Source of the DNA: Bosea vaviloviae
GTDB lineage: Bacteria > Pseudomonadota > Alphaproteobacteria > Rhizobiales > Beijerinckiaceae
Length of the DNA: 64,000 nt
NCBI RefSeq assembly: GCF_001741865.1
Contig: NZ_CP017148.1
Span: 1-64,000 of the forward strand
Direction of reading: 5' to 3'
In this document: one piece after another, positions 52,524 to 60,678 of the stretch
Numbering within the stretch: position 1 is the stretch's first letter
Layout of the letters: every line of letters starts with the position of its first letter
Notes under the pieces: generated by a model
What the model was told of the DNA's origin: nothing
What the model saw: the letters and a program-made list of their open reading frames with translations, nothing else
Databases searched by the model: none
Program-made: the position numbers and the translations under genes

Positions 52524-53918
52524 ATGAACCAAGTCACGGGACAGCCGTCGCTCGAGGAATTTCTGAAGGGCATCCCCGATCTCGTCGATTACTTCTACAA
52601 CGACACCACCGCACCCCACAGCAAGGACCGATCGGGCCTGACACCGGTGCCGGCCGAGTTCGGCAACTGGGTCGACGAGCAGAAGGCCTGGCGCGACGGT
52701 GCGGTCCTGTTCGACCAGTCGCATCACATGCCGGAGATGTTCCTCAAGGGACCGGACGCCTTTCGAATGCTCAACCGCATCGGCATCAACAGCTTCGACA
52801 AGTTCGTACCGGGCAAGGCCAAGCAATTCGTCGCGTGCAATCACGATGGGCACATGATCGGCGAGTGCGTCTTGTTCTATCTGGCCGAGAACAGCTTCGA
52901 GCTGGTCAGCGGCATGCACATGCAGAACTGGGTCGAGTACCACGCCACGACCGGCGGCTACGACGTGACCATCGAGCGCGACCTTCCCACCTCGGTTAAC
53001 CCGCGAGGCCGCACCCAGTTTCGTTTCGGCCTGGATGGACCTGCGTCGGACGAGATTTTCGCCGCCGTCGTCGAGGGGCCGGTGCCGAACATCCCCTTCT
53101 TCAATTTCGCCCGGGTCAGGATCGCGGGTTGCGACGTGTTGGCGCTTCGGCACGGCATGGCCGGGGGCCGTGGCGTCGAGCTGGGGGGCCATATCGCGGA
53201 CGGCCCCAAGGTGCGAGAGGCCTTGCTCAACGCGGGCGCTACGCTCGGACTGCGGCCCGGCGGGACCTCCGCGTATTTCAGCGGCAACACGGAAGGCGGC
53301 TGGATGCCCTATCCGCTGCCGGCCGTCTATACCGGCACCGAGCTTAAGGCCTACCGCGAGTGGCTGCCTTCGAGCTCGTGGGAGACCAGCTCTCAACTCG
53401 GGGGCAGTTTTCGCGCCCAGAAGATCGAGGACTACTACGTCACGCCATGGGACATGGGTTACGATCGGATCTTGAAGTTCGATCACGATTTCATCGGTGG
53501 CGAGGCTCTTCGGCGGGCGGCGGAAGGCCCACGCCGGACGGCCGTGACCTTGGTCTGGAACGTGGACGATGTCGTCGACATCTTTCGGTCCCAGCTCGAA
53601 GACGAGTTGCCTTACAAGCAGCTGCGCTTCCCGATGGCTTCCTACAGCTTCCAGCAAAACGACGAGGTCCGCGACGCCAGCGGCGATCTAATCGGCCTTT
53701 CGAATTTTTGCGGATACAGCGCCAACGAACGACGGGTCATGTCGCTCGCGAACGTCGCTCGCGACAAAGCTACGCCGGGGTTGGACGTCACGGTGACCTG
53801 GGGCGAACCCGACGGTGGGTCACGCAAGCGCCACGTCGAGCGGCATCGGCAAAAGATCGTTCGTGCGCAAGTCGCGCCTTGGCCTTACGCAATGGCGTCC
53901 CAGCGCCGTCCGACGTGA
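52524..53918 (+). CDS. ligM: Tetrahydrofolate-dependent aromatic O-demethylase (LigM-like, GcvT fold)
   Basis: 464 residues, close to LigM (vanillate/3-O-methylgallate O-demethylase, about 470). It is a GcvT-fold aminomethyltransferase-family protein. Segments in common with LigM by my recall include EQKAWRDGAVLFDQSHHMPE (DQ and paired His at 64-68), LRHGMAGGRGVEL, GNTEGGWMPYPLPAVYTGTE, LKAYREWLPSSSWE, GGSFRAQKIEDYYVTPWDMG and KFDHDFIGGEAL. It moves an aryl methyl group to THF, yielding a phenol and 5-methyl-THF. The gene shares an operon with metF; folD, purU and pobA lie within 10 kb. The aromatic substrate (vanillate, syringate, methoxyhydroquinone) is not certain. Confidence 0.87.
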   Translation: MNQVTGQPSLEEFLKGIPDLVDYFYNDTTAPHSKDRSGLTPVPAEFGNWVDEQKAWRDGAVLFDQSHHMPEMFLKGPDAFRMLNRIGINSFDKFVPGKAKQFVACNHDGHMIGECVLFYLAENSFELVSGMHMQNWVEYHATTGGYDVTIERDLPTSVNPRGRTQFRFGLDGPASDEIFAAVVEGPVPNIPFFNFARVRIAGCDVLALRHGMAGGRGVELGGHIADGPKVREALLNAGATLGLRPGGTSAYFSGNTEGGWMPYPLPAVYTGTELKAYREWLPSSSWETSSQLGGSFRAQKIEDYYVTPWDMGYDRILKFDHDFIGGEALRRAAEGPRRTAVTLVWNVDDVVDIFRSQLEDELPYKQLRFPMASYSFQQNDEVRDASGDLIGLSNFCGYSANERRVMSLANVARDKATPGLDVTVTWGEPDGGSRKRHVERHRQKIVRAQVAPWPYAMASQRRPT

Positions 53919-54223
53919 AGGGCGCGTCGCGATAAAATCCGGCGGCAGGCACTGGCTGGGGCATCTTTGTTTCCCTCAATGCCTGCCGAGCGGCCCACAG
54001 CATTCTTTGCCATGCACCCAAAAGCTGGTCGGCCCAATTGAACTAAGCGCCGAATCTGGCCCAAACTCCTACACCATCACGCGCAGAACATCCGTCGACC
54101 TCCGCCCACTCACAAACAATATAGTTTGACATCCAACTTTTGGAGACCATACTAGAAATCAGAGGGCGCACCTCGACCATCCGATATCGGAGCGAGGGCG
54201 CTGTATTGTGAGGACAGCGCTGG
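53919..54223. other. Intergenic region with marR promoter
   Basis: About 305 bp after the ligM-like gene. TTGACA at 54126-54131 with CATACT at 54148-54153 is a plausible promoter for the marR gene. An inverted repeat TCCAA-ctt-TTGGA (54132-54144) lies in the spacer and is a candidate autoregulatory site. No gene seen. Confidence 0.5.
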
Positions 54224-54718
54224 ATGCCCAAAGCGCCCCGCCCCCCGGCCGCGAATGTCCAAGGGACCAAGATGTCCGGGGAGTATGACGAACGTTTCTT
54301 CCCGGCAGTCTTCAAGGAGGTCGTGGGCTTTCATTTGCGGATCGCACAGGAGGCCTCGTTCGAGGCGTTCGGTGTGATGGCAGGAAAGGCCAACCTGAAG
54401 CCAGGTTGGTACGCTTTGCTTACGATATTGAACGAGGCGGGATCCATGACGCCAAGTGAACTCAGCAAGCATTGTGGACGTGACCGCTCGACTTTGACCT
54501 CGACATTGAAAGCACTCGCCGCACGAGAGCTTATTCAACGGGAACGCAAATCCGATGATCAACGCAGCTACGAAGTCAGACTAACTGCCGTCGGCTTCGA
54601 TATTCAACGTCGCCTGCATGCGATCGCCATAGAGCACGAGCGCCGCCTTGATGAAATACTTGGACAGGACAAAGACATGCTGCTCGCAATGCTGCGCAGG
54701 ATCGCATCGCGCATCTAG
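54224..54718 (+). CDS. MarR-family transcriptional regulator
   Basis: 164 residues. The winged helix is visible as MTPSELSKHCGRDRSTLTST, LKALAARELIQRERKSDDQR and SYEVRLTAVG, with the DDQRSYEVRL wing typical of MarR. ATG 54224 is used; ATG 54272 (MSGEYDERFF) is an alternative. It precedes the TRAP transporter operon on the same strand by 110 bp, and probably controls that operon through the palindrome at 54748-54761. Confidence 0.9.
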   Translation: MPKAPRPPAANVQGTKMSGEYDERFFPAVFKEVVGFHLRIAQEASFEAFGVMAGKANLKPGWYALLTILNEAGSMTPSELSKHCGRDRSTLTSTLKALAARELIQRERKSDDQRSYEVRLTAVGFDIQRRLHAIAIEHERRLDEILGQDKDMLLAMLRRIASRI

Positions 54719-54747
54719 CCGGCGCACGAAACAACATACGATGGAGA

Positions 54748-54798
54748 TCGAAATATTTCGACGTATTGGTCTAGTAAAATAAGATGTAAAATCTAGAC
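54748..54798. promoter_or_regulatory. Palindromic operator candidates upstream of TRAP operon
   Basis: TCGAAATATTTCGA (54748-54761) is a perfect 14-bp palindrome. A second dyad, GTCTAG (54769-54774) and CTAGAC (54793-54798), flanks an AT-rich stretch where the -10 box may lie. Both are in the 110 bp between marR and the TRAP receptor gene and are good candidates for MarR binding. Confidence 0.55.
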
Positions 54799-54827
54799 AT
54801 AGCAACATAAAACGATGGGGAGGTAAA

Positions 54828-55868
54828 ATGATCAGAATTTCGAGCCACGCGCTTACCGGTTTTGCTGGTGCAATAGCCTTGCTTCTGTGCCCGGCCATCT
54901 CGCCCGCGCAGTCGCAGGAAAAACCCATACATCTGAAGATTTCGCTGTTTGTACCCCCTGCGCATCCGCTCGTCCCATCAGCCAAGGAATGGGCTGAAAG
55001 CCTTAAGAAGGCGTCCGGCGGGTCGATCACGGCAACCATTTTTCCCGCCGAGCAACTCGGGAAGGCGTTCGATCAGTACGACATGGTCAGCAACGGCATT
55101 GCCGACGTCGCGCTGGTCAGTCCCGGTTACCAGCCGGGACGTTTTCCGATCATCAACGCGGCCCAGTTACCCTTCATGGTCGCCAACGCGGATGGAGGCT
55201 CCGCGGCCGTCGACGATTGGTATCGACAATATGCACAAAGGGAGATGAGCGACACGCATTTCTGCATGGCGTTCGTTCATGACCCCGGCACGCTTCATTC
55301 GCGCAAGAAAGTGGTTCTGCCCGGAGATGTGCGTGGCCTCAAAGTACGGCCGGCCCAGCAAGCCATCGGGGAACTGATCACGACGCTAGGTGGCACGAAC
55401 ATCCAGGCGTCGGCCCCGGAGTCGCGGGACGCCCTCGAGCGCGGTGTCGCAGACGCCATCACGTTTCCGTGGAATTCGATCTTCCTGTTCGGGATCGACA
55501 AGGTCACCAAGTATAGTTTGGATGCTCCACTTTACACGACGTCCTATACTTGGTCCCTTAACAAGGCGGTCTATGATCGGGCTTCCGCCGCTCAGAAGAA
55601 GGTGATGGACGATCACTGCACGGCGGAGTGGGCCGTCAGAATCTCGCATGCCTGGACGGTCTTCGAGGAAGAGGGGCGCCAGAAGATGCGCAAAGCTTCC
55701 GGTCACGAAATCACCGAACTGTCTCCCGATCAGTTGAAGCAATGGCGTAATGCAGCGGCACCGCTCGCAATGAGTTGGGCGAATGCAGTGCGCGCCAAGG
55801 GGCTCGATCCGGACGCGGTTCTGACCGAACTCAGGCAGAAGCTATCGGATCGCAAGGCCATCTACTGA
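54828..55868 (+). CDS. TRAP transporter substrate-binding protein (DctP)
   Basis: 346 residues. Signal peptide ISSHALTGFAGAIALLLCPA ending near SPAQS, then IHLKISLFVPPAHPLVPSAK. The receptor features LGKAFDQYDMVSNGIADVAL, LPGDVRGLKVRPAQQAIGEL (with the carboxylate-binding Arg) and ALERGVADAITFPWNSIFLF are present. It binds an organic acid in the periplasm and hands it to the DctQ/DctM products encoded next. GGGGAGG precedes the start. Confidence 0.93.
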   Translation: MIRISSHALTGFAGAIALLLCPAISPAQSQEKPIHLKISLFVPPAHPLVPSAKEWAESLKKASGGSITATIFPAEQLGKAFDQYDMVSNGIADVALVSPGYQPGRFPIINAAQLPFMVANADGGSAAVDDWYRQYAQREMSDTHFCMAFVHDPGTLHSRKKVVLPGDVRGLKVRPAQQAIGELITTLGGTNIQASAPESRDALERGVADAITFPWNSIFLFGIDKVTKYSLDAPLYTTSYTWSLNKAVYDRASAAQKKVMDDHCTAEWAVRISHAWTVFEEEGRQKMRKASGHEITELSPDQLKQWRNAAAPLAMSWANAVRAKGLDPDAVLTELRQKLSDRKAIY

Positions 55869-55982
55869 TCCGAGAATCCGGCTGGACATCCTTTTCGCCA
55901 GCGGCTCTTCCCCGCCCTTCGCCAGCGGCGCTTCCCGCATGGGTAAAAGAGCCTTCGCCGCACCTGTCCGGGAGCTTGCCCT

Positions 55983-56537
55983 ATGCAGTACAACGCACCG
56001 CCGCCGCCGGCGGAGACGAGCCTTCCGCGCAAGAATGCGACGGATCGCTTCATTGAAAGCATAGAATGGATTGCCGCCGCCGCTGTGGGCATCGTCGCAG
56101 CCAATATCTTCATCTCGGTACTGCTGCGCTATTTCTTCAGCGTATCCATACCAGACAGCTATGATTTCGGCCGCATGCTTCTCGGCATCCTCATATTCTG
56201 GGGAATCGCCGCGACGAGTTATCGCGGCACGCACATCACCGTCGATCTGATCTGGGACTTCGCCGGTCCGCGCCGAAAGCGCCAGATTGACATCTTTGCC
56301 ACCTTGGTTCTGCTTTTCGTCGTTTCGATGCAGACGATCATGCTCTTCGACAAGGTCGTCACGACAAAAGCCCAGAACATCCTGACGTATGATCTGCAGA
56401 TACCGACATGGCCGTTCTTTGCAATTGCGTGGCTCGGGGATGTCTCGGCAGTGATCCTGATCGCCGTGCGTACGGTCCGCCTCATCGTCAACCCTATCCC
56501 AATCGACGAACCCCGTAACCTCGAAGCGACGGAGTAG
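55983..56537 (+). CDS. TRAP transporter small permease (DctQ)
   Basis: 184 residues with four hydrophobic segments: AAAVGIVAANIFISVLLRYF, MLLGILIFWGIAATSYRGTH, FATLVLLFVVSMQTIMLF and IAWLGDVSAVILIAVRTVRL. The sequence SYRGTHITVDLIWD matches the DctQ consensus around the second helix. It ends 6 bp before dctM. Confidence 0.92.
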   Translation: MQYNAPPPPAETSLPRKNATDRFIESIEWIAAAAVGIVAANIFISVLLRYFFSVSIPDSYDFGRMLLGILIFWGIAATSYRGTHITVDLIWDFAGPRRKRQIDIFATLVLLFVVSMQTIMLFDKVVTTKAQNILTYDLQIPTWPFFAIAWLGDVSAVILIAVRTVRLIVNPIPIDEPRNLEATE

Positions 56538-56543
56538 CCGGCG

Positions 56544-57842
56544 ATGTCCCAAGATGTCATCGCCGCCGGAAGCTTCGTCGTACTGTTTGCCTTGATGCTG
56601 CTTCGTGTGCCGGTCGGCATGGCGATGGGGCTTGTCGGCATCACCGGCTTTGGCCTGATCACGGGGTTCGGGCCTGCCCTCAAGCTCATCGGCCAAACGT
56701 CGATGCGAACCGTGACGGACTACACGTTCGGCGTCATTCCCATGTTCCTGCTGATGGGCGCATTCGTGACCAACTCCGGCATGAGCCGGGAACTGTTCCG
56801 CGCCGCCAATACGTTCATAGGCCATCTGCGCGGCGGGCTCGCCTTCGCGACGATCGTGGCCTGTGCCGGCTTTGCCGCCATCTCCGGCTCATCGGTCGCT
56901 ACCGCCGCGACGTTCTCGACGGTCGCCTATCCCGAGATGCGGCGGGCGAAATATCCCCGATCCATTGCGTCCGGAACCATCGCCGCGGGCGGTACGCTGG
57001 GAGCCATGTTCCCGCCATCGACCGTCCTGGTGGTCTACGGCATCATCACCGAGCAGGACATCGCGAAGCTGTTCATGGCGGGCGTCCTCCCGGGTCTCCT
57101 AGCCGTGGGGATGTATCTTCTCACGATCGCGCTCATCGGCTTGGTCCGGCCGGAACTTGTGCCGGCCGGCCCGCGAAGCTCCAATTCGGAGCGTCTAGCC
57201 GCCGTAAAGGACGTCTGGGCCCCTTTGTTGCTCTTTCTGTTCGTGATGGGCGGCCTCTACGGCGGATTGTTCACGCCCACGGAAGCCGGCGGCATGGGTG
57301 CTAGCGGCGCGTTCATCATCGGCGTCGTACGCGGGAAGCTTCCGCGAAAGGCGATCCTGGCGTCCCTGCTGCAGGCGACACGGACCGCGGCGGCCGTGTT
57401 CACCATTTTGATCGGCGCCTTGCTGTTCGGTTACTTTCTCACCATCACCGGAACACCCCAGCGGATCACCGAATTCCTCACCGGCCTTGGTCTGGCTCGC
57501 TACACCATCCTGATCTTGATTCTGGTGATGTATCTAGTTCTCGGCTGCCTGATGGACGCCATGGCGATGATCATCCTGACGGTGCCGATCATCTTTCCCG
57601 TGATCGTGGCACTGGGGTTCGACCCGATCTGGTTCGGCGTCATCATCGTGATGACGGTGGAGTTAGGTCTCATCCATCCTCCGGTGGGCATGAACGTCTT
57701 CGTCATCAAGAGCGTCATTCAGGACATCAGCTTCTCGACGATCTTTCGAGGCGTTGCGCCGTTCATCGTCACCGACCTGATCCGCCTGGCGATCCTGGTC
57801 GCGTTCCCGGTGATCGCCATATGGCTTCCGAGTCGAATGTAG
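56544..57842 (+). CDS. TRAP transporter large permease (DctM)
   Basis: 432 residues with about twelve hydrophobic segments. Family motifs include MLLRVPVGMAMGLVGITGFG, FAAISGSSVATAATFSTVAY, AAGGTLGAMFPPSTVLVVYG and VELGLIHPPVGMNVFVIKSV. This is the Na+-coupled channel subunit, pairing with the DctQ product and fed by the DctP receptor. Complete three-gene TRAP system. Confidence 0.94.
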   Translation: MSQDVIAAGSFVVLFALMLLRVPVGMAMGLVGITGFGLITGFGPALKLIGQTSMRTVTDYTFGVIPMFLLMGAFVTNSGMSRELFRAANTFIGHLRGGLAFATIVACAGFAAISGSSVATAATFSTVAYPEMRRAKYPRSIASGTIAAGGTLGAMFPPSTVLVVYGIITEQDIAKLFMAGVLPGLLAVGMYLLTIALIGLVRPELVPAGPRSSNSERLAAVKDVWAPLLLFLFVMGGLYGGLFTPTEAGGMGASGAFIIGVVRGKLPRKAILASLLQATRTAAAVFTILIGALLFGYFLTITGTPQRITEFLTGLGLARYTILILILVMYLVLGCLMDAMAMIILTVPIIFPVIVALGFDPIWFGVIIVMTVELGLIHPPVGMNVFVIKSVIQDISFSTIFRGVAPFIVTDLIRLAILVAFPVIAIWLPSRM

Positions 57843-57927
57843 ACCGCCGTCCTCGACAAGGGGCACGACGGCCTGCGTGCTCGAGAGGCGGAACAGCTAA
57901 CACAGACTGACCAGGCGCGTGGGCCAG

Positions 57928-59670
57928 ATGGAACCGAACATGCAGAAAACAGACAACGGAATGACGGCTTCCAACGGCGTGTCGATCGCGAGGAAACCAA
58001 ACTCCAGCCCGAGCGGCCATGTCGGGTTCGCCATCGCGGAGGCGTTGAATAGCCTCAACGCGGCAATCTGCTTTGGCGTATCTGGTTCGACCAACTACTA
58101 CGTCTGCGAGGCTCTGGGGCGACTCGGTGTCCGCTACATTGCCGCAGGACATGAATGTAATGCGATCGCGATGGCCGACGCCTTCGCGAGGCATAGCGGA
58201 AGGCTAACCCTGGCCAGCGTTCATGCAGGGCCGGGCTTGACCAACGCGATCACGGCGATAGCGGAAGCGGCCAAGGCCAGAACGCCCCTTTTGGTACTCG
58301 CCGGTGACGTTGCAGTCGGAGATGTCCTCTCCAACTTCCACATCGATCAAGATGCGCTCGTCCGATCGGTGGGAGCCGTCCCAGAGCGGCTTGGATCAGC
58401 CGCATCCGCTGTCGAAGACGTGGTCCGCTCGTGCGAGAAGGCCATCCGCGAGAGGCGGACCGTGGTGCTCAGCATGCCGCAGGACATCCTGCAGTCGCCC
58501 GCGCCCCCCGTCGCCATTCGCCTCCTTGAGCGGCAACCGCCAGCGGAACCGGACAGCAGGCTCGTTCATGAGGTGGCCCAGCGGCTTGTCGCGGCGAAGC
58601 GGCCCCTCATCCTAGCCGGGCGAGGGGCGGTCATCGCCGACGCAGGCCCGATCCTTGGCCAACTGGCTGCAGAGGTCGATGCCTTGCTGGCGACCACCGC
58701 CCGCGCACACGGGCTCTTCGCCAACGAGCCATGGTCTATTGGCATCATGGGCGGGTTTTCGCTACCAGCAATGGCCGAGCTGATACGTCAGAGCGACATC
58801 GTGGTCGGGTTCGGCGCGACCTTTACCCACTGGACCACCCAAGCTGGTCGGCTTATCGCCAGCGACGCCACCGTGATCCAGATCGATTCCGATGTTTCAC
58901 GGCTCGGGTGCCAGCGCGGTGTCGATATCGCTCTATTGGGCGACGCGCGCGTCACTGCGGAAAAAATTCTCCGCGCCGCCCAGGAGTTGAAAAGGGGTGG
59001 TGTGAAAGGATGGCGAAACGAGGTTACTGCCACGGTCCTGGCAGGCCGCAAAGGCGATTTGCGGTCTTATGCCGATACATCAACGACGGAGTTTATAGAT
59101 CCACGCACGCTGTGTATCGAGCTCGACGCACTCCTACCGCCCGAACGTACGATCGCGAATGATGGCGGCCATTTCCAAGGCTGGCCTCCTCTGTACCTGA
59201 CCGTGCCCGATGCCGCAGGCTGGTCCTTCGCGATGTCGTTCTCGTCAACCGGACTGGGGCTGGGAACAGCGATCGGTGCGGCGCTCGCCCATCCAGAACG
59301 ACTTACCGTCCTGTGCGCAGGCGATGGCGGGTTCATGATGTCGCTTTCCGACCTCCAGACCGCGGTGAACCTCAAGTTGCGCATGTGCATCGTTATCTTC
59401 AACGACGCCTCCTACGCTGCCGAGGTCCATGAGTTTGGTCCGCTGGGCTATCAAACCTCCATTGCCACGTTTCCGGTCACCGATTTCGCAGCCATTGCCC
59501 GGGGGACAGGAGCGGCCGGCACGATCGTGCGCACGAAGTCTGATCTTGCGGACCTTCGCCAATGGGTGGGACAAGGCTGCAACGGCGTTTATCTAGTCGA
59601 TGCACGGATCAATCCGGACCTCGCGGCGGACTGGTTTTCGGAGCTTCTAAGGCAGAAGCATGCGCATTGA
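57928..59670 (+). CDS. Thiamine diphosphate-dependent enzyme (acetolactate synthase-like)
   Basis: About 580 residues. N-terminal Pyr domain with the catalytic Glu in AAGHECNAIAMADAFARHSG, a central Rossmann domain, and the C-terminal PP domain with LCAGDGGFMMSLSDLQTAVN and VIFNDASY, the GDG-N ThDP/Mg site. It belongs to the acetolactate synthase/benzoylformate decarboxylase group, and would decarboxylate or condense a 2-oxo acid. GTG 57919 and ATGs at 57940 and 57961 are other possible starts. It follows dctM by 85 bp, so the imported acid may be its substrate. Not a typical IlvB: no small-subunit gene is adjacent. Confidence 0.87.
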   Translation: MEPNMQKTDNGMTASNGVSIARKPNSSPSGHVGFAIAEALNSLNAAICFGVSGSTNYYVCEALGRLGVRYIAAGHECNAIAMADAFARHSGRLTLASVHAGPGLTNAITAIAEAAKARTPLLVLAGDVAVGDVLSNFHIDQDALVRSVGAVPERLGSAASAVEDVVRSCEKAIRERRTVVLSMPQDILQSPAPPVAIRLLERQPPAEPDSRLVHEVAQRLVAAKRPLILAGRGAVIADAGPILGQLAAEVDALLATTARAHGLFANEPWSIGIMGGFSLPAMAELIRQSDIVVGFGATFTHWTTQAGRLIASDATVIQIDSDVSRLGCQRGVDIALLGDARVTAEKILRAAQELKRGGVKGWRNEVTATVLAGRKGDLRSYADTSTTEFIDPRTLCIELDALLPPERTIANDGGHFQGWPPLYLTVPDAAGWSFAMSFSSTGLGLGTAIGAALAHPERLTVLCAGDGGFMMSLSDLQTAVNLKLRMCIVIFNDASYAAEVHEFGPLGYQTSIATFPVTDFAAIARGTGAAGTIVRTKSDLADLRQWVGQGCNGVYLVDARINPDLAADWFSELLRQKHAH

Positions 59671-60678
59671 GGTCAGTCCCTGCCAGGCTTCGAGCACCGC
59701 CTGCGCCAGCGCCGTGCCCGAGGCCTCGCGGCGGCCTGACAAAGATTTTCGCAACGACCGTCGATCGGACGCGACCGGCTGCCATGCTCGCGATCAAGCC
59801 GGATAAGCGCACGTCCGCGATCGGCAACGCTTGTCAAAAGTTCGCCGAGGAAAAACATATCCATGCGAGTACTCCGAATCCCGGATCCGAAAGACCATTC
59901 GAAGCCAGATCTGGACGACGCAATTATGGGGCTTCGAATATCACGCGGGGAGTTCGCGTGAGCCGTTCGCCGCCTTCTGCGCCGACTGGGACAGTCTCGG
60001 GGACGGCAAGCCCGCCGGCTGACGCATACATGTGGAAGATCATATCCTTTTCGAGCGACCAAGCTGCTCCGAGGCGCTGCGACGCTGACGAGTTATTTCC
60101 CAGCGTATACTTGTGATATTGTCGTGGCTGGGCCGTAGCTTTCTTTCGAGCGCGCCATGGCGCATGATAATTCAGCTCTGGCCTTTCCTCGATCAATTCG
60201 CTTATAGCAAAGTATTTTTTGCGCTTTGATTCCACCAATTGCCGCATTTCGTGATAATCCTGATTCTCAATCACTAACCGCCTCGATCGTTGGAAGCTTT
60301 GATAACGCTGACCTACGCGACTGCGTAACCAAAGCAGTGCTGTAACTCTTCAGTTAAGCGATGGTAGCGAATTGATCGCGAGGAATGCGCTCGATTCTCG
60401 CATTCGATATGACACAATGCTACGAGAACTTATCGCAACCTACCGCAATGCTTGGCCTGCGGGCCTCCACAGCCATTATGCCGGCGTGCGGCCGAGGCAT
60501 TGCACCTACGCGACCTGATGCTACGTCCTGGGCATTCGCACACTTCACCGGCAAGGCTTGCGAGGCCTTGTTGCGAAATGCACCCGAAAATCGAGCGCAA
60601 AAAACCTCTCCACTCAGTATGTTTCGACCATCTTGGCGGATGGAAGGCGCGTCCGCAGCTATCGAAGCGGAGCTAAGC
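59671..60678. other. AT-richer region with possible small ORF and debris
   Basis: About 1 kb between the ThDP gene and the PLP-enzyme start. From about 60100 to 60700 the base composition is noticeably more AT-rich than the operons to the left. It contains a possible small minus-strand gene (59924-60274) and an open frame in phase with the PLP enzyme (from 60385) whose predicted residues do not look like the family. No other gene is supported. Confidence 0.5.
59924..60274 (-). CDS. Hypothetical small protein
   Basis: 116 codons. The N-terminal half reads like a real soluble, charged protein (YHEMRQLVESKRKKYFAISE, then LIEERPELNYHAPWRARKKA). The C-terminal part is less convincing. I do not recognise a family. 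It lies alone on the minus strand in AT-rich DNA next to a likely acquired PLP-enzyme gene. Confidence 0.35.
   Translation of the reverse strand: MIENQDYHEMRQLVESKRKKYFAISELIEERPELNYHAPWRARKKATAQPRQYHKYTLGNNSSASQRLGAAWSLEKDMIFHMYASAGGLAVPETVPVGAEGGERLTRTPRVIFEAP

Noticed and set aside
60385..60678. N-terminal extension of the PLP enzyme from ATG 60385
   Set aside because: The extra 98 residues lack family character; ATG 60679 has a better ribosome-binding site and begins family-like sequence.
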